Positions 1-7,455 of a DNA stretch of 56,169 nt are shown here, in pieces. Numbering within the stretch: position 1 is the first letter of the stretch; the number at the start of each line of letters is the position of its first letter. The stretch is from Nitrososphaerales archaeon (GTDB lineage: Archaea > Thermoproteota > Nitrososphaeria > Nitrososphaerales > CADDZS01), in assembly GCA_030037995.1 (NCBI GenBank), contig JASHPQ010000134.1, forward strand, positions 1-56,169, given 5' to 3'. The notes under the pieces were generated by a model. The model ran no database searches and had not been told where the DNA came from. It saw only the letters and a program-made list of their open reading frames with translations. A program made the position numbers and the translations under genes.

Positions 1-1718
1 TGGTTTCTAGTATGTCCTCATCTTCGATCTCGAGTAGTACATCTACAGTGAGTCAGTCGGGTTCGCAACTTGTAATCGATGAGCCGGAGTTTCCTGACTC
101 GCTCGATGTCGCGGTCACTGCCACTCCTTCGGGCCAGGATGTCGCCGTAATTGCAAATCTTGGTCTCTTTCTGATAAACTCGAGTGACACTACGCAACTA
201 ATTCCGGTCCTCGGAACCTCGTACACGCAGAATGCCAAGGGAACGACGTTCACGATTACACTCAGAAACGGAGTCTACTACAGCAATGGCGATCCATTCA
301 GCGCCTATGTGCTTTGGTGGAATGTCTATCGAGATCTGATAATTAACCAACCCGACGATTCAGAGTATTTCCTTTACTTCAACACGTCTGGAGTGACTGC
401 AGGAGATCTCAATTCTTTAGATAACGCGCAGAATGCGCCAGGTTCCAACGTCACGCTCATGAGTATTATGGAAAACTCGAGCAACAGCGTCCAGGTATTG
501 AATTCCTCAGCTGTGCAGTTTAACCTGGAGACGACCTTTCCTTCATTTATGTCGTCGTTAACGGTCGTCCCCTGGAACTTTGTCGATCCTTACACCGTGG
601 AGCAACATGGAGGAGTTGTCGCAAATCAGCCAAACAGCTGGATGTCTATCAATGGAAGCAATGTGGGAGATGGGCCTTACATAGCTTCTCAAGTTACTCC
701 AGGGGTGTCCGTGACTATGATAGAGAATCCCCATTACTGGGCTCAGAACCTCACTAGCAACATCGCGCTACAACCGGGCCATATACCAACCTTGATTTTC
801 AACTACAAGTCCGATGAGCTTACAAGAGAACTTGATCTTGAAACAAACAAAGCGCAGGTTGCCATCATCGGCTATCCAGATGTCAAAGATGTCAGTAGTG
901 TGGATCCCAATCTGGTTGTTCCACCGACTGGTCCGTCGAGTATTGTTGAGTGGCTCACTCTAAATTCTCAAAAAGCGCCGCTGAATAACTCGCTAGTGAG
1001 AAAAGCGATCGTTGAGGCGATTAATGTAACCCAGATTCAGGCGACGGCGTTTGGTGGGTACGCGGTACCCTTCGTGGGCCCTATGCCGAGCACTTTTCCG
1101 TTATACAATAAGTCCTTGATTCCGCCGCCCTACAATCTCGCTAATGCAGAGAAACTTATGACAGAGGCGGGATACCCGAACGGACAGGGATTGCCTCCAC
1201 TTACGTACCTGTACTCTACAAGCCCGTACACCACGCTGGTGGAACAGATTGTAACGCAGGACTTGGCGCAGCTTGGAATAAAGGTGGTTGGAGAGGGGGT
1301 TACAATCAATACATTCGAATCCATTGCTTTCGCCATGCACTTTAACAACACCGCGGCTCCAGAAATTATGGAAACTCCTTGGGCCTGGTGGCCTGATTTC
1401 TCAGGATATGGTTACTTGGTCGACGAAGACCTCGGCTACTTCTTCTATTTCAATAATCAGACCATAGACAACTTTGTGAATGCAGCTAATACGGAGATGA
1501 ATACAACACTAAGAGCATATGATATTTCGCAGGTTGCGCAGTTAACCGAAGAGACAAATGTGTTCATCTGGCTAGCACAATTCACTGATACATTCAACCC
1601 GGGAACCTTTACCGGGACCTTTGTTTGGAACAAGTGCGACGTGTCTGGATTATGGTACAGCCCATCTTGGTTTGGAGTACCGTGGAATTCGGTAAGCTAT
1701 ACTTGCGGCACGACTTGA
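1..1718 (+). CDS. ABC transporter solute-binding protein, family 5 (5' truncated by window edge)
   Basis: Extracellular substrate-binding protein of the peptide/nickel/oligosaccharide type (SBP_bac_5). The reading frame is open to the window edge, so the ATG at 12 is probably internal. The visible protein begins in the Ser/Thr-rich tether that, in the paralogue at 20940, follows a membrane anchor; the anchor is therefore expected just upstream of the window. Family hallmarks are a segment reading YYSNGDPFSAY near residue 90 and a long periplasmic-type two-lobe domain to the C-terminus. Many Asn-X-Ser/Thr sites suggest surface glycosylation, usual in archaea. No permease or ATPase gene lies downstream. 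A T6 tract at 1781-1786 may end the transcript. The ligand cannot be read from the sequence; the sugar-acid genes that follow hint at a carbohydrate. Confidence 0.85.
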   Translation, partial: VSSMSSSSISSSTSTVSQSGSQLVIDEPEFPDSLDVAVTATPSGQDVAVIANLGLFLINSSDTTQLIPVLGTSYTQNAKGTTFTITLRNGVYYSNGDPFSAYVLWWNVYRDLIINQPDDSEYFLYFNTSGVTAGDLNSLDNAQNAPGSNVTLMSIMENSSNSVQVLNSSAVQFNLETTFPSFMSSLTVVPWNFVDPYTVEQHGGVVANQPNSWMSINGSNVGDGPYIASQVTPGVSVTMIENPHYWAQNLTSNIALQPGHIPTLIFNYKSDELTRELDLETNKAQVAIIGYPDVKDVSSVDPNLVVPPTGPSSIVEWLTLNSQKAPLNNSLVRKAIVEAINVTQIQATAFGGYAVPFVGPMPSTFPLYNKSLIPPPYNLANAEKLMTEAGYPNGQGLPPLTYLYSTSPYTTLVEQIVTQDLAQLGIKVVGEGVTINTFESIAFAMHFNNTAAPEIMETPWAWWPDFSGYGYLVDEDLGYFFYFNNQTIDNFVNAANTEMNTTLRAYDISQVAQLTEETNVFIWLAQFTDTFNPGTFTGTFVWNKCDVSGLWYSPSWFGVPWNSVSYTCGTT

Positions 1719-1776
1719 GTTCTGTTGCTAAAAGTGCTTTTGAAGCATCCATTCGTCGTTCTTGGGACTTCTCGCC

Positions 1777-1787
1777 CTAATTTTTTC
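1777..1787 (+). terminator. T-rich terminator candidate after solute-binding protein
   Basis: A run of six T (1781-1786) follows the stop codon by about 60 bases, without an obvious stem. Archaeal RNA polymerase terminates at such T tracts, so this is plausible but not proven. Confidence 0.35.
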
Positions 1788-1876
1788 ATCTGATTCTATA
1801 CGTTCTACTGAGAACCTCATTGGAGACTCCAAAACGCTTCTATAGTCACATGATCGCGTTGCCAGATGTATAAAAT

Positions 1877-2656
1877 ATGACCATCAAAAATCGCACGCTT
1901 CAATTGCACAAAGAAGGCAAGACCACGGTCGGGATGTTCTTGGGAGTACCAAGCTACGACGTAGTCGAGTTATTGTCGGGAATCGGCTTGGACTGGATTA
2001 CATTTGACTTGGAGCACGGATCTTATCAATACGAACTACTGCCCTGGTTACTGGCGGCCGCTTCCAAAAGCGAATCAACACCGATGGTCAGAGTGCCGGC
2101 TCTCGATCCCGTTTATGTCAAACTTGCATTGGATAGAGGCGCTCTAGGAATAGTCTTTCCCATGATCGAGACTGAGGAAGAGGCACTAACAGCCGTCGCA
2201 TCCTGCAAATATCCTCCCTTGGGAAAAAGAGGAATTGGCCCGAGGAGAGCGTCTTTTTACTTCAGCGAACTCGCAGACTATCTCAGAAACGCGAATAATG
2301 AAATCATGGTGACGCTCATTATTGAATCAAAGAAAGGAGTGGAAAACATAGATCGCATACTGTCTGTTCCAGGCATCGACTCGATAATGTTAGGGCATCT
2401 GGATTTGGCAGCGTCTATGGGTCATATCGGATCTCTCCCAGTGATTCCAAAAGACGTTGAAGATAGCATGATGGCTGTATTTGAAAAGAGCAAAAGTCGT
2501 GGAATCCCCGTTGGAGTAGACGTTTCTGATGATGCTTCAATTCAATTAAGGATAAAACAGGGATTCAAAATGCTGTGTCTCCCCGATGAAATGGCTTATT
2601 TGAAGAGGGCAAAGGAAGACATGTTGAAAGTAAGAAAGTTGACCGGCCGCAACTGA
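1877..2656 (+). CDS. HpcH/HpaI-family 2-keto-3-deoxy acid aldolase
   Basis: Class II, metal-dependent pyruvate aldolase, 259 residues, the normal family length. It would cleave 4-hydroxy-2-oxo acids such as 2-keto-3-deoxy-L-rhamnonate or 4-hydroxy-2-oxoheptanedioate to pyruvate and an aldehyde. The catalytic frame is complete: FDLEHG with His47, MVRVP with Arg72, a metal ligand Glu150 in LIIES, and Asp176 in the GHLDLAASMG segment. The Y-P-P-x-G-x-R-G-x-G-P-R-R-A loop (112-125) is also family-typical. It begins with ATG; a TATAAAAT string lies right in front of the start, too close to be a normal promoter for it. It is followed after 60 bases by a hydroxyacid dehydrogenase, suggesting one catabolic operon. 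The L-rhamnonate dehydratase at 17110 makes a fitting substrate, by inference only. Confidence 0.88.
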   Translation: MTIKNRTLQLHKEGKTTVGMFLGVPSYDVVELLSGIGLDWITFDLEHGSYQYELLPWLLAAASKSESTPMVRVPALDPVYVKLALDRGALGIVFPMIETEEEALTAVASCKYPPLGKRGIGPRRASFYFSELADYLRNANNEIMVTLIIESKKGVENIDRILSVPGIDSIMLGHLDLAASMGHIGSLPVIPKDVEDSMMAVFEKSKSRGIPVGVDVSDDASIQLRIKQGFKMLCLPDEMAYLKRAKEDMLKVRKLTGRN

Positions 2657-2716
2657 ACTAAACTGGAAGACTTATTCAAATCTCCGAAGCATACGTTGAC
2701 CGTACGTGATAAACTC

Positions 2717-3676
2717 TTGAATCTAAAGATGGCCATTTTTCCGCCCCATATTCAGGAAGATTGGAAACAAAAGATCGAAAATGAGTTGCCCGGCGCGGAT
2801 GTCAAAGTCTTTCGAAACCCCACAGAGGCTGGGAGCTACATAGAGGATGCAAACTGTGCTTACGGTTTTGTACCTCCTGAACTGTTCTCGCGTGCCAAGA
2901 AATTGAAGTGGATTCAATGTTATGCAGCTGGCCCCGATCCCTCGTTCTGGTATGACGCCCTGGTGAATAGCGATGTAGTTGTTACGAATTTCAGAGGGGT
3001 CTACAACGATCACGTATCGGCTCATGCGCTTTCTTTCGTTCTTGCATTTTCTAGAAGGCTACATACTTTCTTTGCGAACCAAACAAGCGGTGTGTGGACT
3101 CAGTTACCGCCCGAACCCTACCTGCCCGAATCGACTGCTCTTGTTATCGGGGTCGGCGGGATAGGAAGCGAAACAGGACGTCTTTGCAAGGCATTTGGGA
3201 TGACTGTAATCGGGATAGATCCAAGAACGGCCCGCAGGCTTCCGTACTTTGACGAACTTCGTCCCGTTGAGGACCTGGAAGCCTGTCTTCCAAAGGCGGA
3301 TTTTGTGATAATTACAACGCCTGAGACACCACAGACCCGAAAAATGTTCGATTCCGCTAAGTTCGAGCTGATGAAAGATACTTCGTACTTGATCAACGTC
3401 GGACGCGGCTCCTGCGTCGTCGAAAAAGACCTTGTCGATGCTCTGGAAAGAAAAAAAATCGCAGGGGCCGGCCTCGACGTATTCGAAGTGGAACCCCTGC
3501 CCACGAGCAGCCCACTGTGGTCGAAGCGCAACGTGATAATTACTCCCCACATGGCGGCTTTGGAGGGAGTGGCGCGCGTGGACGAAAGGCGTACGAATAT
3601 TCTGCTTGAAAATGCCCGAAGGTTCTGTGGAGGCGAGGAGCTCATCAACGTGATGGATAAGAGGAACTGGTTTTAG
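2717..3676 (+). CDS. D-isomer-specific 2-hydroxyacid dehydrogenase
   Basis: NAD(P)-dependent oxidoreductase interconverting a 2-keto acid and a D-2-hydroxy acid. The Rossmann motif GVGGIG is near residue 145, the catalytic set is Arg230 (NVGRGS), Glu259 (DVFEVEP) and His278 (TPHMA). I chose the TTG at 2717 because the protein then begins MNLKMAIFPP, aligning exactly with the paralogue at 33134-34093 (MKLKMALLPP); an upstream TTG at 2696 and an ATG at 2729 are alternatives. The two paralogues share most residues, including the ending VMDK-x-NWF. It probably shares an operon with the aldolase before it. Substrate unknown; glyoxylate/hydroxypyruvate-type reductases are the nearest recognisable relatives. 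Confidence 0.88.
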   Translation: MNLKMAIFPPHIQEDWKQKIENELPGADVKVFRNPTEAGSYIEDANCAYGFVPPELFSRAKKLKWIQCYAAGPDPSFWYDALVNSDVVVTNFRGVYNDHVSAHALSFVLAFSRRLHTFFANQTSGVWTQLPPEPYLPESTALVIGVGGIGSETGRLCKAFGMTVIGIDPRTARRLPYFDELRPVEDLEACLPKADFVIITTPETPQTRKMFDSAKFELMKDTSYLINVGRGSCVVEKDLVDALERKKIAGAGLDVFEVEPLPTSSPLWSKRNVIITPHMAALEGVARVDERRTNILLENARRFCGGEELINVMDKRNWF

Positions 3677-3812
3677 CGGAATGAATCGGTAGGACGTCAT
3701 CCTTTTCTCTTAAATCGGTCGAAGGAGAATGACGGCCGAGATTTCAGACCTCGAGTCGCGGCTCAGATGATGTTCTTATCAAGAAGAGCTATCGAAAAGA
3801 TTTCGGAAAAAA

Positions 3813-4604
3813 ATGAAAGTGTACGATCTGGAACAGCCGCGCTTCAGAGGGATGCCTCTTGACGCAAATCACAAGCCAACCGGGTACTCCTACATAGTTC
3901 ACAGAAAACACCGGGACGTGGAGATCAAGGGACCTACTAGAACCGGGGCCTCGGGACTTTTGTTAATGTCTGAACATTCAGGGACGCATATTGACGCTCT
4001 AAACCATCAAGCTCTGAATCACAGATTGTATGGAGGTATCGAATTGAACAGCGAGATGGAAACTCCCTACGGAATTACAACCCTGGGAGTTGAAAAAGTT
4101 GATCCGATCGTGACCCGTGGTGTACTGCTAGATCTGGCTAGATTCAAAAGCGTAGAGTCACTACCCAAGTCCTACAAGGTGACATCGGAAGAGTTACAGC
4201 AATGTTGTCTCGCAGCTAATATCGCTATTCGTACTGGGGACGTCGTCCTAGTTCGGACCGGGTATGGTAAATTTTGGAAGGATGAAGCCACGTACTTGGA
4301 AGCGGCCGGTGTCTCGGTCGGGGGAGCACGATGGTTGGCGTCCATGGGCGTCCGAGCAGTTGGCGCAGACAACATGAGCTTTGAGGTCGACGACGGATTG
4401 AGTGATCCTGAGATGGGCGTGCAGGCTCCATGCCATGTCGTCCTGATAGTTGAGAATGGGATTTACATCATTGAAAACTTGAACCTCGAAGAGCTCGCTT
4501 CAGATAAGGTTAGCGAGTTCCTGTTCGTATGTTCTCCTCTCAAACTGATCGGAGCTACAGGCTCCCCGGTGAGGCCACTGGCACTCACAGAGTATCCGCG
4601 TTAA
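3813..4604 (+). CDS. cyclase family protein (kynurenine formamidase-like fold)
   Basis: Metal-dependent hydrolase or cyclase of the family containing kynurenine formamidase and polyketide-type cyclases. The signature is H55-S-G-T-H59-I-D61-x3-H65, the expected metal site. Length 263 residues is typical. ATG start, about 135 bases downstream of the hydroxyacid dehydrogenase and in the same direction. A second family member sits at 23295. In such clusters these enzymes open lactones, cyclic amides or formamides; which one applies here cannot be told. No predicted signal peptide. Confidence 0.8.
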   Translation: MKVYDLEQPRFRGMPLDANHKPTGYSYIVHRKHRDVEIKGPTRTGASGLLLMSEHSGTHIDALNHQALNHRLYGGIELNSEMETPYGITTLGVEKVDPIVTRGVLLDLARFKSVESLPKSYKVTSEELQQCCLAANIAIRTGDVVLVRTGYGKFWKDEATYLEAAGVSVGGARWLASMGVRAVGADNMSFEVDDGLSDPEMGVQAPCHVVLIVENGIYIIENLNLEELASDKVSEFLFVCSPLKLIGATGSPVRPLALTEYPR

Positions 4605-4676
4605 TTCAGATCTTCACCGTTTGAGTACCTGACGATCATGGAAGTGTGGGCCGAAATTCTGAGTTTTGGGACTCTC

Positions 4677-4900
4677 TCACTGTAAGAGATCCAAGAAATC
4701 CTTCTTGGTTAATTTCAGTCCAGAGATAATGTCCATCAGGGTGGATCGATTGATTTCCTCGTGCAAAGGAACTACCGTTCGTCTACCGTCATGGTGTCTT
4801 AAGAAGACATGACTTCCCCTCTGTCTAACAGCAACGGGCCGATTTTGGTCAGTGCCTTTATCACATCTTCCCTAGATAGTATGGGAAGTTTTTCAGACAC
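4677..4900 (-). pseudogene. hicA: hicA-like mRNA interferase toxin, frameshifted
   Basis: Reading from a GTG at 4900 the protein begins MSEKLPILSREDVIKALTKIGP, then the frame changes and continues VRQRGSHVFLRHHDGRR, TVVPLHEEINRSTLMDII and SGLKLTKKDFLDLLQ to a stop at 4677. These are the HicA double-stranded-RNA-binding fold and its catalytic His in G-S-H. One inserted base after codon 19 (in the short C/G run near 4846) restores a toxin of about 74 residues, normal for the family. The start overlaps the end of the hicB frame by 8 bases, the usual coupling. Either a decayed toxin or an assembly error. Confidence 0.75.
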
Positions 4901-5109
4901 GTATTTCGGTCAGCCTGCCGCCTTCCTTGCGCGCTTCTTCCTCGTGTTCTTCCAGAACCAACTCTATCGCTTCTTTGATGTTTGCAAGCGCTTCTTTCTC
5001 CGTTTTTCCCTGACTGATCGCTTCCGGCAGCTCCACACCCTACCGCGTAGCATTCAGAATCCGGGTCTTTCTTCAATCGAACCGAGTAAGTCCTACTGCC
5101 AGTTTGCAT
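4893..5109 (-). pseudogene. hicB: hicB-like antitoxin, frameshifted
   Basis: From the ATG at 5109 the protein reads MQTGSRTYSVRLKKDPDS, ECYAV, then shifts frame into VELPEAISQGKTEKEALANI followed by KEAIELVLEEHEEEARKEGG and ends at 4893. This is a complete HicB partial-RNase-H-fold antitoxin of about 72 residues broken once, at a GGGTGTG stretch near 5045. No DNA-binding C-terminal domain is seen, as in many short archaeal HicB proteins. It precedes hicA on the same strand with overlapping ends. A TATA-like box at 5135-5143 sits about 30 bases upstream of the ATG. Confidence 0.75.
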
Positions 5110-5134
5110 GATAAGACAGTTCACGATGGATTTC

Positions 5135-5143
5135 GTTTATAGC
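5135..5143 (-). promoter_or_regulatory. TATA-like box for hicBA
   Basis: Minus-strand GCTATAAAC lies about 30 bases before the hicB ATG at 5109, the spacing expected of a nearly leaderless archaeal transcript. Confidence 0.4.
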
Positions 5144-5436
5144 TATCTATGTTGTCTTTCATTGAATCGACTGGTTTGTATCTAGACATAAGACCCGAGT
5201 CAGCCGTAACTCCCGCAGCTATCGTCAACGTGAATTTGAAAAGACATCAACCTGGGATTGATCAAAAGTCAACCAGATTTCTGGCACAGGTTCACAGCGA
5301 ATGAGTCATAAATATCGTAATGCGTAATCCTCACATGTTCTGTTTTGTCCTTCAAGCAAGTACGTCATGAATGAAAGACTGTTGAAACAGTTGATTGAAA
5401 TCACGGTCCCAAAGCGCGAATAGTAGACATCGGGAT
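5144..5436. other. non-coding stretch between hicB and the UDG-like gene
   Basis: I see no convincing gene. A frame of 18 codons from an ATG at 5367 ends at 5423 and is too short to support. The stretch is AT-rich and would hold the hicBA upstream region. Confidence 0.4.
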
Positions 5437-6111
5437 CTACGTTGAACAGAAGCTTCTAAAAATTTCCATTTTCTTCGAATAGATTGGATAGTTTCTCCAG
5501 CCCGGGTAGAGCCACAGCAGCACTTTGGTCTTCCCTATCTCTACTATGCTTCCGCAGTCTTTCTTTGCCGAATAGCGATCCAACTCGCTAAAGCCCTCGA
5601 CCTCGGACAGAGCGATCTTGGCCGTCCTTCCCAGCGTGCAAATCCTTTCTGGACTACCCAGCGCTTCCACGAGTTCTCGCTGCATCCAGGTCCTGCCGCA
5701 GTTTCTCGTCACGGCTTCGAGAGCTTTCACTCCCGCAACTTCCTTGCTGCACCGACACTTTATGCCGTCGATGAGAAAATACCCTCTTTCTTTGAAAGTG
5801 TCGAGCGCCCTTTTTCGATCCGAAGCTGCAATCTCCAGTAATTCAAAGAGAGCGCGGCTCAGGGTCTCCCCAGATCCGGGGAGAGAGTCTGGATTGTAGA
5901 AATAGCCATCCCCACTGCCTGGCGGCGCTTCTGCGATGAAGACGACCTTTATCCGGGACGGTTTCCATACATTCCAGGTGTGGAACAGAATGCTCGGTTT
6001 GATAAAGCCGTTAACGGAGAGACGTGCTTTCTCGCCCTGCTGGGAGCATTTTGTGCAATTCTGGATTTCTCCGGAGAGAGGTTGCAAGTGAACTAGGGAT
6101 TTCCCAATCAT
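5437..6111 (-). CDS. uracil-DNA glycosylase superfamily-like protein
   Basis: A 224-residue protein that looks like a divergent member of the iron-sulfur (family 4/5) uracil-DNA glycosylase superfamily. It has an early Cys pair (Cys19, Cys22), the nucleotide-pocket-like EAPPGSGDGYFYNP segment (61-74), an I-K-C-R-C segment (117-121) where the family has its Y-x-x-N-x-x-K-C-R element, a helix C-x6-ELVEALGSPERICTLG ending in the usual L-G before Ala, and a C-terminal LYPGWRN that may stand for the catalytic H-P loop, although the His is missing. That loss argues against ordinary uracil excision. A TATA-like ACATAAAAC lies just upstream. Divergent from the vapB-like gene. The family call is moderate; enzyme activity is uncertain. 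Confidence 0.5.
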   Translation of the reverse strand: MIGKSLVHLQPLSGEIQNCTKCSQQGEKARLSVNGFIKPSILFHTWNVWKPSRIKVVFIAEAPPGSGDGYFYNPDSLPGSGETLSRALFELLEIAASDRKRALDTFKERGYFLIDGIKCRCSKEVAGVKALEAVTRNCGRTWMQRELVEALGSPERICTLGRTAKIALSEVEGFSELDRYSAKKDCGSIVEIGKTKVLLWLYPGWRNYPIYSKKMEIFRSFCST

Positions 6112-6328
6112 AGCTGGCCGTTTTATGTTTAGATTGGGACCCGTGTGGAAACTGTAGTGTATGGGCTGTTGGCGCGCGCGCTAATGTGTGAATAAGAGAC
6201 GGTATTATTCGTGTATGTTTACAGAAAGCAGACCAATTGTGCAATTTTCTTTGTCCAAAGGGATGCAGATTCTAAAATGGACATAACGACTCGCAGTCAA
6301 CGAAAGCGAACAAGACTAGACGGAACCC

Positions 6329-6338
6329 AATATTTTAA
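6329..6338 (+). promoter_or_regulatory. TATA-like box for the vapBC-like pair
   Basis: AATATTTTAA lies 25-34 bases before the ATG at 6363, so the transcript would start at or very near the start codon. Confidence 0.45.
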
Positions 6339-6345
6339 TCTCTGT

Positions 6346-6361
6346 GTTTACCATGGTAAAC
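6346..6361. promoter_or_regulatory. 16-bp perfect palindrome, probable autoregulatory operator
   Basis: GTTTACCATGGTAAAC is a perfect inverted repeat ending one base before the ATG of the ribbon-helix-helix protein and covering the expected transcription start. RHH antitoxins bind such palindromes as dimers, so this is the natural operator for repression by the antitoxin or the antitoxin-toxin complex. Confidence 0.6.
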
Positions 6362-6362
6362 T

Positions 6363-6620
6363 ATGAGCCGATCCGTTACAGTGGCAACAAAGCTTACCAA
6401 GAAGGAGGCTGAGCTCATAGAAAGGATTTCCAAAGATTATGGATTCATGAATAAAAGCGAAGCAATAAGATCGGCTATAAGGCTGTACATCAATTTAATG
6501 ACTCTACCTTCTCGCGAGAGGCTACGCGTTCTTCAAATTGTCAACGAGCTTGTAGCTCCCAGCAATGCATCTTCGAGCGATCTCGTCGAACAAGTTCACG
6601 CAGAAGAAGATTCGGTATGA
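6363..6620 (+). CDS. ribbon-helix-helix (CopG-type) antitoxin, VapB-like
   Basis: An 85-residue DNA-binding antitoxin. Residues 3-11 (RSVTVATKL) form the beta strand, followed by KKEAELIERI and the turn NKSEAIRSAIRLY, a classic ribbon-helix-helix. The acidic C-terminal tail (residues 68-85) would wrap the toxin. Its stop codon overlaps the start of the PIN-domain toxin by four bases (ATGA at 6617), indicating translational coupling. A perfect palindrome and a TATA-like box lie directly upstream, fitting autoregulation and leaderless transcription. Confidence 0.85.
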   Translation: MSRSVTVATKLTKKEAELIERISKDYGFMNKSEAIRSAIRLYINLMTLPSRERLRVLQIVNELVAPSNASSSDLVEQVHAEEDSV

Positions 6621-7069
6621 GAATGTATTTCGAACCAAGCGTACTTGTGAAGCTCTTCAAAATCGAACCAGAGAGCGACAGGATGATTGAAATTATATCT
6701 AGAGCCGATGAAGATAGATCTTGGTCTGCTTACACTTCTAGCTGGAGCTTGTTAGAGATCGCCCGTGCGCTGAAGAAGGATGGCAAACCGAAGGAAGTAA
6801 TCGAACTAAATCTAAGGGAGTTGCGGAATCACAGAATTTCGTATAAACCAGTTAGCCAGCAGATATTAGCAGAAGCCGAGAGAATAGTTTCTCACTACAA
6901 CGTATACGCTTCCGACGCGGTGCATGCTGCCACGTACCATCATTTGCAACAAAAGGACCCTGAAAAACTGGCTTGGTTTCTCACCGACGACAAACACTTT
7001 CGGAGACTCAAGGAAATTGTGGCTTCGAAGACGATTCGTGATATTTCGCTAGAGGACAAAGGCGCATGA
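6617..7069 (+). CDS. vapC: PIN-domain ribonuclease toxin, VapC-like
   Basis: A 150-residue PIN-domain protein, partner of the RHH antitoxin with which it overlaps by four bases. Such toxins cut tRNA or rRNA in a metal-dependent manner. The acidic set is Glu6 (YFEPSVLVK), Glu47 (SLLEIARAL), Asp100 (YASDAVHAA) and Asp124-Asp125 (FLTDDKHF). In nearly all PIN domains the first position is Asp; here it is Glu, which may weaken metal binding or may be tolerated. The gene is otherwise intact. Confidence 0.85.
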   Translation: MRMYFEPSVLVKLFKIEPESDRMIEIISRADEDRSWSAYTSSWSLLEIARALKKDGKPKEVIELNLRELRNHRISYKPVSQQILAEAERIVSHYNVYASDAVHAATYHHLQQKDPEKLAWFLTDDKHFRRLKEIVASKTIRDISLEDKGA

Positions 7070-7079
7070 GAATTCACTC

Positions 7080-7231
7080 ATGTCTGAAATTAATGAAATT
7101 AAGGTGCAGCTTGCCGAAATCAGGGGAGATATAAAATCCCTCGAAACAGAAGTAAAAGACAGGATGAAGTCGTTCAAAGACTCGCAGTCCTAAAAGCAAA
7201 AGTTTCAGAATTTGAAAAAAGGAGACGCTAA
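7080..7231 (+). pseudogene. small coiled-coil protein, frameshifted
   Basis: From the ATG at 7080 the frame gives MSEINEIKVQLAEIRGDIKS, LETEVKD, then shifts to DEVVQRLAVLKAKVSEFEK and RRR before a stop at 7229. One G added to the GG near 7167 makes a continuous heptad-like coiled coil of about 50 residues. Without repair the first frame stops at 7193 after 37 codons. It lies 11 bases behind the toxin and could be part of that transcript. Function unknown. Confidence 0.4.
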
Positions 7232-7267
7232 CTTTCCTTGCAGCCGTAATCGTTCATCGTGAAGCTT

Positions 7268-7387
7268 TCAGATTAATTCCTGCTTTTTCGAGGGGATCAT
7301 CCACTTTTCAAACTCTACATCAGTGAGCTCGAGTATTCTCCGGACCCCTTCAACTTTCCCTCTGCGAACGGATTTTCTCTTGCTCAT
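7268..7387 (-). CDS. small basic hypothetical protein (39 aa)
   Basis: ATG at 7387, stop at 7268. The product begins MSKRKSVRRGKVEGVRRILE and ends KWMIPSKKQELI: an Arg/Lys-rich start followed by an amphipathic helix. It is convergent with the small coiled-coil frame and divergent from the enolase-superfamily gene at 7456. It resembles the small basic proteins often found by toxin-antitoxin loci, but I cannot name a family, and it may not be expressed. Confidence 0.3.
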   Translation of the reverse strand: MSKRKSVRRGKVEGVRRILELTDVEFEKWMIPSKKQELI

Positions 7388-7455
7388 GTCAGAATTTGTT
7401 TGACTTCACTCACGTGTAAAGCTTTATTCATTTTCAAGACTATGAACCATAAACC

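Noticed and set aside
1860-1876. TATAAAAT directly before the HpcH/HpaI start
   Set aside because: Too close to the ATG to be its promoter; a downstream start would remove conserved N-terminal residues.
6172-6181. GCGCGCGCGC alternating tract between UDG-like and vapB-like genes
   Set aside because: Could form Z-DNA in principle but is short and has no link to any feature.
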